A DNA stretch of 64,000 bases from CAWCOU01 sp963797335 (lineage in GTDB: Bacteria; Pseudomonadota; Gammaproteobacteria; JAURND01). The stretch lies in contig CAWCOU010000008.1 in the NCBI GenBank assembly GCA_963797335.1, forward strand, positions 62,001-126,000, in the 5' to 3' direction. Made by a program: the position numbers and the translations under genes. Shown here in pieces: positions 25,117 to 34,059 of this stretch (positions are counted from its first letter, which is position 1; every line of letters begins with the position of its first letter). The notes beneath the pieces are model-generated. The model saw only the letters and a list, made by a program, of their open reading frames with translations. It was not told the origin of the DNA and ran no database searches.

Positions 25117-25920
25117 TTGGGGTTAGCCTATTTGGCCATGCTGATTGGCTTGGCTTGGCTCGCCTGGATATTATTCAGTCTAATCAAAGAAGGTTTACCG
25201 GGTCTTTCGATAGACTTATTTACGCAGATCACGCAACCACCCGATAGCCCCAATGGCGGCTTATTAAATGCCATCATTGGCAGCTTGATGATCGTTTTTT
25301 TTGCTGTGCTTATCGGTGCACCCGTTGGTTTATTGATCGGTACTTATTTAGCTGAATTCGGTCGAGGTGGGCGATTGGCTAATACCGTGCGTTTTATTAA
25401 TGATGTGTTATTGAGTGCCCCTTCTATCTTGCTCGGTTTGTTTATTTATCAAATTTACGTCGTGCCGATGACGCATTTTTCCGGTTGGGCAGGTTCTTTT
25501 GCCTTGGCCTTATTGGTGATCCCCATTGTCGTGCGCACCACCGAAGATATGTTCTCACTGGTGCCCAACACCTTGCGCGAAGCGGCATTTGCATTAGGTG
25601 CGCCGCAGTGGCGAGTGATTATTTCAGTGATATTGCGAGTATCACGCACAGGCGTGCTTACGGGTATTTTGTTGGCATTGGCCCGAATCAGCGGTGAAAC
25701 AGCACCCTTATTATTTACGGCATTGAACAATCAATTTCTGAATTTTAATATGAATCAGCCTATGGCTAATTTACCGTCGGTGATATTTCAATACGCCATG
25801 AGCCCTTATCCTGCTTGGCACCACCTGGCCTGGGCCGGCGCGTTATTTATTACGGTTTGCGTGCTGGGATTGAATATTATCGTGCGCGTTGTCTTTAAGC
25901 AAAAACCACCTATTACCTAA
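25117..25920 (+). CDS. pstA: Phosphate ABC transporter permease PstA, probable N-terminal frameshift
   Basis: PstA is the second Pst permease. The visible frame opens with a weak TTG inside the first membrane helix (GLAYLAMLIG). The same frame upstream encodes KRRIVNSLSLG, typical of PstA N-termini, but reaches TGA before any start. An ATG at 25068, 5 bp after pstC, reads only seven codons before TAA. Removing one T from the TTTT run at 25076-25079 joins the two as MTSLLYTKRRIVNSLSLG. The body is intact, with six helices, APSILLGLFIYQIYV and the loop REAAFALGAPQWRVIISVILR. The sequence therefore shows either an indel error or a real N-terminal lesion. Confidence 0.9.
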   Translation: MGLAYLAMLIGLAWLAWILFSLIKEGLPGLSIDLFTQITQPPDSPNGGLLNAIIGSLMIVFFAVLIGAPVGLLIGTYLAEFGRGGRLANTVRFINDVLLSAPSILLGLFIYQIYVVPMTHFSGWAGSFALALLVIPIVVRTTEDMFSLVPNTLREAAFALGAPQWRVIISVILRVSRTGVLTGILLALARISGETAPLLFTALNNQFLNFNMNQPMANLPSVIFQYAMSPYPAWHHLAWAGALFITVCVLGLNIIVRVVFKQKPPIT

Positions 25921-25933
25921 CTGGAATGAGCCC

Positions 25934-26707
25934 ATGTCAGAAATTGTTGCCCCTGATGTCAAGTTGAGAACACGTGATCTGCATTTTTATTACGGCAAAT
26001 TCCATGCGCTAAAAGGCATACATATTCAGATTTTAAAAAACCAGGTCACGGCGTTGATTGGTCCTTCTGGGTGCGGCAAATCGACTTTATTGCGTACCTT
26101 TAATCGCATGTATGAACTCTACAACGATCAGTATGCATTAGGAGAAATTTATTTAGACAGCCAAAATATTTTAGTACCCAAACAAGATTTAAATATGTTG
26201 CGCAGTAAGATCGGTATGGTGTTTCAGAAACCCACCCCTTTCCCGATGTCGATTTTTGATAATGTCGCTTTTGGCGTGAAATTGTATGAGAACATCCATC
26301 GCGACGAATTGGCAGCGCGAGTGGAATGGGCCTTGCATAAGGCAGCGTTATGGCGAGAAGTGAAACATATTTTAAAGCGAAGCGGGGTCAGTCTTTCCGG
26401 TGGTCAACAACAACGACTTTGCATTGCCCGAGCCATTGCGGTGAAGCCGGACGTGATTTTACTGGATGAGCCCACTTCCGCACTTGATCCCATTTCTACC
26501 TCACACATCGAAGAATTAATTCGTGAATTAAAACACGATTACACGATTTGCATCGTGACTCATAATATGCACCAAGCAAAACGTATTTCCGACTATACTG
26601 CTTATATGTATCTGGGCGAGCTGATTGAATACAACCAAACAGACACTATTTTCACCAACCCCGGGAAGCAAGCGACGAAAGATTTTGTCACCGGCAAAGT
26701 AGGTTAA
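25934..26707 (+). CDS. pstB: Phosphate ABC transporter ATP-binding protein PstB
   Basis: PstB is the ATPase of the Pst importer. The protein of about 257 residues has Walker A GPSGCGKST, the Q-loop MVFQKPTPFPMSIFDNVAFG, the signature LSGGQQQRLCIARA, Walker B VILLDEPTSALDP and the H-loop VTHNM. The frame opens earlier, at 25889, inside pstA, but ATG 25934 fits the family start and follows GGAATGAG. phoB starts 8 bp downstream. No phoU follows, which is unusual for a pst operon. Confidence 0.97.
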   Translation: MSEIVAPDVKLRTRDLHFYYGKFHALKGIHIQILKNQVTALIGPSGCGKSTLLRTFNRMYELYNDQYALGEIYLDSQNILVPKQDLNMLRSKIGMVFQKPTPFPMSIFDNVAFGVKLYENIHRDELAARVEWALHKAALWREVKHILKRSGVSLSGGQQQRLCIARAIAVKPDVILLDEPTSALDPISTSHIEELIRELKHDYTICIVTHNMHQAKRISDYTAYMYLGELIEYNQTDTIFTNPGKQATKDFVTGKVG

Positions 26708-26715
26708 TCGCATCT

Positions 26716-27402
26716 ATGAAAAACCCGCTGATTTTGATTATCGAAGACGAAGAAGCCATTCAAGAGATGTTGAATGTGTCGTTGACGATGGCTGGTTTTG
26801 CAACCATGACAGCGGCCAACACGCGGCAGGCGGAAGAAAAAAACCAGCAAAAAATGCCTGATTTGATCTTGCTGGATTGGATGTTACCCGGACAAAGCGG
26901 CGTCGATTACCTGAAAAATTTGCGTAATAACCCCATGACCATGCATATTCCCATCATTTTGTTAACCGCGAAAGCCGAAGAAGAAAATAAAATTCGCGGA
27001 CTAGAGGCAGGCGCTGATGATTATGTGATTAAACCTTTTTCACCGCGAGAGTTAATCACTCGTATCAAAACGGTATTACGCCGTGGCCCTTTGGTGAGCA
27101 CGGAAGGGCTTATCCAAATTCAAGCCCTGCGCTTGAATGTGCATACCCGCGAAGTCGATATTGATGGTCATCCTTTAGACTTAACACCCATGACCTTTCA
27201 ATTACTTTATTTTTTTATGCGTCATCAAAATCGGATTTATTCTAGGGAGCAATTATTAACCCATGTCTGGGGTGGTGAGAAATACGTAAACGATCGCACC
27301 GTGGACGTGCAAATTAAACGGTTACGCAATGCGTTGCGGGAATACGAATATGACCATTTCATTCATACGATTTATGGAGTCGGTTATCAATTTTCTGAAT
27401 AG
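26716..27402 (+). CDS. phoB: Phosphate regulon response regulator PhoB
   Basis: PhoB activates Pho-box promoters under phosphate limitation. The 228-residue protein has a receiver domain with IIEDEE acid pocket, phosphoacceptor Asp near residue 54 in ILLDWMLPG, and the conserved LLTAKAEE and DDYVIKPFSPRELI. The C-terminal winged-helix (OmpR/PhoB) domain contains HPLDLTPMTFQLLYF, REQLLTHVWGGEKYVNDRTVDVQIKRLR and IYGVGYQF. It sits between pstB and phoR, so its own Pho box controls it. Confidence 0.96.
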   Translation: MKNPLILIIEDEEAIQEMLNVSLTMAGFATMTAANTRQAEEKNQQKMPDLILLDWMLPGQSGVDYLKNLRNNPMTMHIPIILLTAKAEEENKIRGLEAGADDYVIKPFSPRELITRIKTVLRRGPLVSTEGLIQIQALRLNVHTREVDIDGHPLDLTPMTFQLLYFFMRHQNRIYSREQLLTHVWGGEKYVNDRTVDVQIKRLRNALREYEYDHFIHTIYGVGYQFSE

Positions 27403-27423
27403 TAGGCAATTAGTAGTTAACCC

Positions 27424-28440
27424 ATGACTGACAAGACTTCTCTCACTTCAGAACAACAGCTGGCTAATTTATTACCTTTAGCTTTAATTTTTCTCGACCG
27501 TGATTTGCTCATTCAATCCTGGAACCCTGCCGCTGAAAAATTATTGGATCTCACCCCCGATCACGGGAATTCCCCAATACAGCAGCTGTTTAACCAGGTG
27601 GATTTCTCTGCGCTTCGCCAACAACCAGCCCATGAGCCTCTAGAAATCATACCCAGCCATCATCCGGATTTAGAGCTTTCGTTATCTTTAGTTAGCTATC
27701 AACTGAATCAATACGTATTAATCATCCGAGATATCACCCAGTTACATCATCTCGAACGCATGCGTCGGGATTTTGTCGCTAACGTATCTCACGAATTACG
27801 AACACCGCTGACCGTCATTCGTGGTTACCTGGAAATGTTACTTGACGATAACAATGCGGCTTTGGCGCCTTGGCAACAAATTCATAGCCAAATGTACCAA
27901 CAAAGCTTTCGAATGCAAAAATTGACGGAAGACTTGTTGATGTTATCGCGCTTAGAGGGCGATGCTCCCGTCATCAAACGTTTTAAACAAGTTGACGTCG
28001 CCATCCTACTGGCGGGTATTGTCGAGGATGCCAGAGTCGTCAGCGATTCCCATCAACATAAAATTCACTTACACGCGGATGAAAACCTGACTATTTACGG
28101 TTTAGAACAGGAGCTGGTCAGTGCTTTTACCAATTTAATTTTTAACGCCATACACTATACCCCCCCCAACGGCAGTATCTGGATTGATTGGTACCGAGAT
28201 AATGAAGGCAAACACGCTTGTTTAAGGGTTAGGGATACTGGCATTGGCATTGCCCCCAAACACATCCCCCGCTTAACAGAGCGCTTTTATCGCGTCGATA
28301 AAGCGCGATCGCGCAGCAGTGGTGGCACGGGACTGGGGTTGGCCATTGTCAAACATGTATTACTTTTACACAAAGCCAATTTAATCATTACCAGTGAGCC
28401 AGGCCAAGGCAGCACGTTTACGTGTGTGTTTCCGTTGTGA
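27424..28440 (+). CDS. phoR: Phosphate regulon sensor kinase PhoR, without membrane segment
   Basis: PhoR phosphorylates and dephosphorylates PhoB. The 338-residue protein has a PAS-like domain (about residues 12-110), then HisKA with NVSHELRTPLTVIRGYLEML (phosphoacceptor His near 123), and an HATPase_c domain with LIFNAIHYTPP, DTGIGIAPKHIPRLTERFYRVD and SGGTGLGLAIVKH. Canonical PhoR is about 430 residues with one or two N-terminal helices; none is visible here, and the upstream 21 bp hold no extension. A cytosolic PhoR must contact Pst by protein interaction alone. Confidence 0.93.
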   Translation: MTDKTSLTSEQQLANLLPLALIFLDRDLLIQSWNPAAEKLLDLTPDHGNSPIQQLFNQVDFSALRQQPAHEPLEIIPSHHPDLELSLSLVSYQLNQYVLIIRDITQLHHLERMRRDFVANVSHELRTPLTVIRGYLEMLLDDNNAALAPWQQIHSQMYQQSFRMQKLTEDLLMLSRLEGDAPVIKRFKQVDVAILLAGIVEDARVVSDSHQHKIHLHADENLTIYGLEQELVSAFTNLIFNAIHYTPPNGSIWIDWYRDNEGKHACLRVRDTGIGIAPKHIPRLTERFYRVDKARSRSSGGTGLGLAIVKHVLLLHKANLIITSEPGQGSTFTCVFPL

Positions 28441-28552
28441 GTTGCTCACTCTAACGAATACTCAGGAAAATAAGTATCTTCTTTGCTATGATAAAGGATA
28501 TACCTCTCGATCGTATTTCATGGATGAAATACCCAGAAAAAGGAAAGCCGTT

Positions 28553-28747
28553 ATGATTAAATTTTTTACTATTTGCAGCTTGGCTTTGTTCCTCGTCAGC
28601 GGCTGTTGTGCGCATTGCCGGCCCGATCCGTGCCAAGGCAGCGCTTGCCAGCGCACTATTGTTGTTGTTGATCCGCCGGAATGTCCTCTCGTATCACAAC
28701 AGCCGGTGAAGATTGTGCATTTAATACCACCTTGCCCTAATTGTTAG
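28553..28747 (+). CDS. Small Cys-rich lipoprotein
   Basis: The 64-residue product has a basic start (MIKFF), a hydrophobic helix and a lipobox LVSGC, followed by a Cys-rich mature part (CCAHCRPDPC, SACQR, PPCPNC). It should be exported and lipidated. No family is recognised. An upstream extension of the frame exists but ATG 28553 follows an AGGAAAG site. Its C-terminal codons are duplicated just downstream in non-coding form (28703-28869). Confidence 0.6.
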   Translation: MIKFFTICSLALFLVSGCCAHCRPDPCQGSACQRTIVVVDPPECPLVSQQPVKIVHLIPPCPNC

Positions 28748-28869
28748 GTAATCCTGGGTTATGTAAAGCACCAGTGATATTGAAAACCCGGTGAAAATTG
28801 TGCAATTAATACCTTCTTACCCCCATTGTTAGGTGCGACGGCTATGTATAACACCAGTGATGCTGAAAA
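28703..28869. repeat. Tandem duplication covering the lipoprotein end and the xseA start
   Basis: Unit A (28703-28786) and unit B (28788-28869) align over about 84 bp, both starting CCGGTGAA and ending TGAAAA. Unit A carries the end of the lipoprotein gene, then GTTATGTAAAGCACCAGTGA, a dead copy of the xseA start (ATG directly followed by TAA). Unit B carries a decayed lipoprotein tail, then GCTATGTATAACACCAGTGA, the functional xseA start. Confidence 0.85.
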
Positions 28870-30196
28870 ATCGGTTTATTCTGTTTCGCAATTGAGCCGC
28901 GAAGTACGCAGTTTGTTAGAGCTGAGCTACCCTTGCGTATGGGTTACTGGTGAGATTTCTAATGCGAGAGCACCGGGTTCCGGGCATTGGTATTTTTCAC
29001 TGAAAGACGGTAGTGCGCAAATTCGTTGCGCTATGTTTCGTCTGCGTGCTTCTGCATTGGGCTTTCAACCGCGAGATGGGTTGCAAGTTTTAGCGCGTGC
29101 TAAAATCAGCCTTTATGAAGAACGCGGTGACTTTCAATTAATTATTGAGCATCTAGAAGAGGCGGGTGATGGTGCGCTGCGGCGGGCATTTGAATTACTG
29201 AAAAGCCGTTTAGACCAAGAAGGATTATTTGCGGCGCAGTTTAAAAAACCTCTACCGACGATGCCCAAACGAATTGGCGTCATTACCTCTCCCACAGGTG
29301 CGGCGATACGCGATATTTTAAGCGTGTTGCGCAGACGATTCGCCAGTATCGCCGTTGTTATTTATCCCGTTGCCGTTCAAGGTGCCCAGGCAGCTGGGCA
29401 GATATGCCAAGCCTTGCAGTTAGCAAACGAACGTCAAGAATGCGATGTGTTGATTTTGGCACGCGGCGGCGGCTCACTGGAAGATTTATGGCCGTTTAAT
29501 GAAGAATCAGTTGCTCGTGCTATTCACGCCAGCGTTCTGCCCGTTATTACTGGGGTTGGCCACGAAATTGATTTCACCATCGCTGATTTTGTTGCCGATC
29601 AACGCGCTGCTACGCCTTCGGCTGCGGCGGAATTAGCCAGTCCTTTGGCTGCGGCTTGGCTGGACAACTTACAACAGCTCGAAGAACGTTTGCACCGCTA
29701 TCTGACGACTCGCTTACAGCACCATCATTTGGTATTACAACACCTCATTAAGCGTTTGCCGCATCCGTTGCGTCGTTTACAAGACCAAGCACAACGAGTG
29801 GATGATATCTCATCCCGCTTGCAACTGGCCTATCGTCATTTCTTGAAGCAGTTAGAAGCTAGCTTGTCGCAAGCTCAAGCACGGTTACAACAGCAGATGC
29901 CACAACAACGTCTATTAATGTTAAAAGACCGCTGCCAAGCACTGAGCACGCAGTTGAAGACGCATATGCAACATCAATTGTGGCGATACAGAGAACAGTT
30001 GGTTTCTATGATGCGTTCATTGGATGTGGTGAGCCCTTTAAATACTTTGGATAGAGGGTATGCTATTTTGACAAGAGAAAGTCATGTTATATCTGATGTC
30101 ATGACTGTAGAGCCAGGTGACCGCATAGAAGCACGTCTTGCCCACGGACAATTGCAATGCCGAGTGGAAAGAAAAATAACCCCAGATCCGTCTTAA
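28844..30196 (+). CDS. xseA: Exodeoxyribonuclease VII large subunit XseA
   Basis: XseA forms exonuclease VII with XseB and degrades single-stranded DNA. The 450-residue protein has an N-terminal OB fold (YSVSQLSREVRSLLE ... GHWYFSLKDGSAQIRCAMFR, about residues 8-105). The catalytic domain has IGVITSPTGAAIRDILSVL, ILARGGGSLEDLWPFNEE, VITGVGHEIDFTIADFVAD and RAATPSAAAELAS. A coiled-coil C-terminal region follows. I take ATG 28844 (MYNTSDAEKSV); a TTG 18 bp upstream is in frame but less likely. XseB is not in this window. Confidence 0.96.
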   Translation: MYNTSDAEKSVYSVSQLSREVRSLLELSYPCVWVTGEISNARAPGSGHWYFSLKDGSAQIRCAMFRLRASALGFQPRDGLQVLARAKISLYEERGDFQLIIEHLEEAGDGALRRAFELLKSRLDQEGLFAAQFKKPLPTMPKRIGVITSPTGAAIRDILSVLRRRFASIAVVIYPVAVQGAQAAGQICQALQLANERQECDVLILARGGGSLEDLWPFNEESVARAIHASVLPVITGVGHEIDFTIADFVADQRAATPSAAAELASPLAAAWLDNLQQLEERLHRYLTTRLQHHHLVLQHLIKRLPHPLRRLQDQAQRVDDISSRLQLAYRHFLKQLEASLSQAQARLQQQMPQQRLLMLKDRCQALSTQLKTHMQHQLWRYREQLVSMMRSLDVVSPLNTLDRGYAILTRESHVISDVMTVEPGDRIEARLAHGQLQCRVERKITPDPS

Positions 30197-30282
30197 AATA
30201 ACAAGCGCATATTTCTAGCACCACTCTTCAAATCCCGGTAATACTGGCTTGTTTATATCGCCATGGACTTTAAGGGTCAATC

Positions 30283-30308
30283 CTCTTAAATCTTTAAGAG
30301 ATTTTTGC
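30283..30308. terminator. AT-rich hairpin between convergent xseA and icmB
   Basis: CTCTTAAA (30283-30290) and TTTAAGAG (30293-30300) form a stem, followed on the plus strand by ATTTTTG. It lies about 90 bp after the xseA stop and 38 bp before the icmB end. The stem is AT-rich and the loop very short, so strength is doubtful, but it may serve both convergent transcripts. Confidence 0.5.
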
Positions 30309-30337
30309 GTTATTTTTGTCATATGCATACGATTTCT

Positions 30338-33300
30338 TCAAGGTAAAAATTTCACATCTGGGTTCTTTGAATAAGCGTCTAGGATTTCCTCTAGCAATTG
30401 ATCGATCATGCCAAATTTGGCTTCTTCGGTCACTGCGCCATACCTTTCTTTCACTGCTAATAATCGATTTTCCATCATTTTTACCGCAGAGCCGGAGGGG
30501 AACAAGGTCGCTAGCAATTGCCGAGCTTTCATCGGATTTAAACGACGGTAGAGTTTGTTTCGTAATTGCGCATCTTCCAAGGTCGTACTAAACGCCCATA
30601 GTTCAATCGGGCCTAAGGTTAACGTCAATAACTGCGTATTCATACCGTGCTTAGTCGCAAACTGGGCCAGAAAGGTAGCGCCGCCCTCTCTAGGGCCATG
30701 CACGCGTGAACGAAGAGCATGCTGGGCAGTGGCGGTGAGTCCGAATACCTGCGTGGTTTTTTGAACGGCTTGTTCTGGGCCGGCGTCCATAATAAAAATA
30801 GAGGTCGCGAACTCCACCATCACGGGATCAAAGTCATCCAATGATTGCGAAATTAACGCCACTTGTACCTTCCACTTTCGCCCTTCACGCATATCTTGAA
30901 TGACTTGTAGGCGAACGGACTCAATACCCGCGGTGCGGTGGAATTCATCGAAGACAATGCGCTTGGGATCTTCCCGAATTTCGGCGACGCGTTTGTCCTG
31001 ATAACCCCGATACGCAGGCAGCATATCGCTGACATCTTCCTCGGTGAGGAAAAAATGACGAGCCAAAATATAACGGGCAAGCATATACATCACCGCTGTC
31101 TGCCGATTGGCCGCGTCACCGCCACTTTTGGCGACCTCATCTAAATCGAGAGAGACGATACGAGCATCACCTATGTCAAATTTCGTGGTTTGAGCGATAA
31201 TGGGGTATTCACGAATCGCACTTGAAATCATGCGGCTAAACGCATTCACTAAGGTTTCACCGGTCGGAGCGATAATTTTACCGTAAAGATCTTCAATAGC
31301 TGGCGAGCGACAAATCGAGGTTACGTCCGCTAGAATGGGCATAGCGCGTCGCTGCGCTAAAGAAGCTTCATGGGTAAACCCCGCGATAAATAAGGCGTCC
31401 GTGACTTCCCACCAGGTGGTGTGGACGTCGCCCCTAAACCCTATTTCTTCCAAAATACCATCCAATAATTCTTCCACCCCACGAACATAGATATGGGGAT
31501 TACCATCATCCGCTAAACTTTTATACAACTCATCAATGATTAAGCCCGACATATCGGTAATGCCGTCATACGGCTTTAATCCACCCACGGGTGTTGCCAA
31601 TAGCGAAAGAAAGTTCACCAAAAAGCTTCTTTCCAAAGGCGTGGGGTAACGGGCGCCGAGCTGAGTATCAAAGGGATTGATGGCGTAGTCTGAGGTCATG
31701 CGTAACCGGTGATAAGCCACCAAATATCTTTTATCCAGGGGTAATGCTTCTTTCAACAAGGAAATTAAACCGCTACTGGAAGGGCCAATATCGATGACGG
31801 CGATGCGCGGCAATCGCTGAATTCCCGCATTTAATGCTAAGGCCAAATTCAATGCATTCGATAAGACGGATTTACCAGAACCGGGGCGGGCATAAATGAT
31901 GTCAATCCAGGTCGTTTGTTCACTGGAACCTGGCTGATACGGCCAAGGTTTACCATCTGGCGACCGTAATAAGAGAGCGCCTTCGGGCCAAGGGGAGGAG
32001 GGCCGAAAAAAGGGCAGCATCTGCAATACATCGGATAATGGCGCAATCGAGGCTACGGCTACGCTTTGATCAGACACTCCCAACATACTGGAAACGGCGC
32101 CAGCAAATGGATCACCCGAAATTTCAGAGACATTACACGTACCCCAACCCTCTATCGCTTTGGCCAACTCAGCAGTCCGGTTTCGCAATAGATGGAGCTC
32201 ACCAACCTTAGCCCAAGTGGTGGCCGTTACCCTCAGTTTGACCACTGCATCGTCGGTATTGATATCAATGTAGCGTAATAAGCGAATGGAATCGTTTAAT
32301 AATCGATTTTGGGCGGAGCTGAAGGCTAAGATACTGGAAAGCGCCGATTTTAATTTAACCGCATGCAAACCACCCCCTTCAATTAAGAAGGAAATGCGCC
32401 AGGGTGCATTGGTTTGCGCTTTACGCACGAATAAAGAAGTGAATTGTTGAATTTCTTTTGGGAATAAATCGATAAACACCGTGGAGTAAAGTCGATCACC
32501 GATACGAACCGTACGCAAATCCAAAATTTCAGCATCGCGTGGTAAAATTTGTCGGGCTAGCGAAGGCCACATAATATCGGAAATTTGCCCTTTAATTTGT
32601 TTGCTGTCTTTAATGACTAGCTTATCGCCAGGTAACTGTGGCCGCCAACTTTGATCAGTAAAATCTGGATCAACAGTCATACGCATGGCGTGCACGGCAT
32701 CGTGCACCTCCATCACATCAGCCACAACTTCCAGCATATTTAAGTCATTGACGACAGCTCGTACGAACGAGTCATGCCCTTCCCGAAGATCGGGCACTGC
32801 TGCATAGAGATTTTGGGTGTGGCGAAAGGCAGGGATTTTTTTCTCTTTGATGTTTTTGGTTTTTTCTTTATTAGAACGACTTAATTGTTCGCTGGTCAGC
32901 ACCGTTGGCCGAGTCCACAATACCATGTAAACCGATTCGTACGCACAATAGTGTTGTAAATATTTCACCCGTTCCGCAAATAAATCATCGACGCTTAATT
33001 CCAGTCGCTTTGCCGTGCGCATCGCAGGTTGAAAAATGCGGGTAATTTCTTCTTTGACATCTTCTTTATCGTAGCTGAAATGCACTTGGATATTTTGGCC
33101 CAAGCGCGACATCGTCGTTTGCAGGGCATGTTGTAAACCCAGTTGTATACGGTCAAATTCTTCTTTGCCAATTAATGCCCTTACGCCTTGAATCCGTAAA
33201 ACGGAGATCAACGAACCATCGTGCGCCACTAACACAGTCGGGCTATCGGCGGTTTCAAGGCTGCAGTAAGTTTCGGTGGTTTGTTTGAGCGAGGAGGACA

Positions 33301-33355
33301 GCCATGCTAAAAACACGTCCACCCCGTCGAGGAAAGAACTGACTATATTGGTCAT
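30338..33355 (-). CDS. icmB: Dot/Icm secretion ATPase DotO/IcmB
   Basis: DotO is the VirB4-like cytoplasmic ATPase that, with DotB, energises the Dot/Icm channel. The 1005-residue protein is the length of Legionella IcmB. The C-terminal half has Walker A ARPGSGKSVLSNAL near residue 490, a VIDIGPSSSGLISLL segment, and Walker B-type RIVFDEFHRTAG near residue 800. SLDLDEVAKSGG and AQFATKHGMNTQLLTLTLGP also fit the family. It ends the operon, 3 bp after icmJ, and its 3' end converges with xseA. Confidence 0.97.
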   Translation of the reverse strand: MTNIVSSFLDGVDVFLAWLSSSLKQTTETYCSLETADSPTVLVAHDGSLISVLRIQGVRALIGKEEFDRIQLGLQHALQTTMSRLGQNIQVHFSYDKEDVKEEITRIFQPAMRTAKRLELSVDDLFAERVKYLQHYCAYESVYMVLWTRPTVLTSEQLSRSNKEKTKNIKEKKIPAFRHTQNLYAAVPDLREGHDSFVRAVVNDLNMLEVVADVMEVHDAVHAMRMTVDPDFTDQSWRPQLPGDKLVIKDSKQIKGQISDIMWPSLARQILPRDAEILDLRTVRIGDRLYSTVFIDLFPKEIQQFTSLFVRKAQTNAPWRISFLIEGGGLHAVKLKSALSSILAFSSAQNRLLNDSIRLLRYIDINTDDAVVKLRVTATTWAKVGELHLLRNRTAELAKAIEGWGTCNVSEISGDPFAGAVSSMLGVSDQSVAVASIAPLSDVLQMLPFFRPSSPWPEGALLLRSPDGKPWPYQPGSSEQTTWIDIIYARPGSGKSVLSNALNLALALNAGIQRLPRIAVIDIGPSSSGLISLLKEALPLDKRYLVAYHRLRMTSDYAINPFDTQLGARYPTPLERSFLVNFLSLLATPVGGLKPYDGITDMSGLIIDELYKSLADDGNPHIYVRGVEELLDGILEEIGFRGDVHTTWWEVTDALFIAGFTHEASLAQRRAMPILADVTSICRSPAIEDLYGKIIAPTGETLVNAFSRMISSAIREYPIIAQTTKFDIGDARIVSLDLDEVAKSGGDAANRQTAVMYMLARYILARHFFLTEEDVSDMLPAYRGYQDKRVAEIREDPKRIVFDEFHRTAGIESVRLQVIQDMREGRKWKVQVALISQSLDDFDPVMVEFATSIFIMDAGPEQAVQKTTQVFGLTATAQHALRSRVHGPREGGATFLAQFATKHGMNTQLLTLTLGPIELWAFSTTLEDAQLRNKLYRRLNPMKARQLLATLFPSGSAVKMMENRLLAVKERYGAVTEEAKFGMIDQLLEEILDAYSKNPDVKFLP

Positions 33356-33358
33356 TGA

Positions 33359-33976
33359 CTACTTCTCGGCTGATAGTTCATCCAAAGCGGCAGCCGCCCA
33401 GGTTTCAATCTGCTGGGTAAATTTGGCTCGCGCCGGTAATAAGCGCAATGAGTCTAACCAGGCGGGCAGGGGTTGTTGTGGATCCCAGGTATTGAGTAAA
33501 GCCTGGCCAACAAGCGCCGGATTGCTCATGCCTTCACCTAATTTATCTTCGACAATTTTTGAACGTAATTTGAGGTTACGATAGACATTTTGCGCATCCA
33601 TACGGTAATCGGTAGCATTGGCGATGGCACAGAATAACACATGACATAACCCATTTAAATCGGCTTGACTGATCTCGGGCAAATAAATCAGCGTACCGCC
33701 ACCGTAATCGCCTCTCCCTACCGCTTCTAAAAAGAAACATTGGCTACAAAAACAACAAGCTGTTGCTATATTAGCCAGACGATTATTATTGTAATTTTTG
33801 TCCAGATTTACGACTTCTTGAAACTGTCTTGCCTGGAACCCGCAAAACTGACAGGAAAAATCATCCCTTGCCAAGACTTGCTCTTGGAATTTAGTAAACG
33901 CTTTATCAGCCTTACGACCGACAAATAACCGGAATGAACCGGGTATAACGCTTAAATTCAGTGGCTGCACTGACAC
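33359..33976 (-). CDS. icmJ: Dot/Icm coupling complex protein DotN/IcmJ
   Basis: DotN is a zinc-binding component of the DotL-DotM-DotN type IV coupling complex. The 205-residue protein has the HNH-like, cysteine-rich segment with CSQFCGFQA-type and ACCFCSQCFFLEAVG motifs (about residues 40-85), which carry the metal-binding Cys residues. It lies 3 bp before icmB, as in Legionella. A strong hairpin at 34007-34036 separates it from the upstream icmD copies. Confidence 0.95.
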   Translation of the reverse strand: MSVQPLNLSVIPGSFRLFVGRKADKAFTKFQEQVLARDDFSCQFCGFQARQFQEVVNLDKNYNNNRLANIATACCFCSQCFFLEAVGRGDYGGGTLIYLPEISQADLNGLCHVLFCAIANATDYRMDAQNVYRNLKLRSKIVEDKLGEGMSNPALVGQALLNTWDPQQPLPAWLDSLRLLPARAKFTQQIETWAAAALDELSAEK

Positions 33977-34006
33977 TTCCTTTATGTTTAAGATGGGCTC
34001 TACTTA

Positions 34007-34036
34007 GTGTGATGTTCAAAAATCTGAACATCACAC
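34007..34036. other. Strong stem-loop between icmD copy 1 and icmJ
   Basis: GTGTGATGTTCA (34007-34018) and TGAACATCACAC (34025-34036) make a perfect 12-bp stem. The minus-strand transcript continues with TAAGTAG rather than a T-run, so it is more likely an mRNA-processing or stability element than a terminator. A diverged counterpart lies after icmD copy 2, around 34535-34585, with stem TCTGCTG/CAGCAGA. Confidence 0.7.
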
Positions 34037-34059
34037 CAAGAAGAAAGCCGACGTCATTC

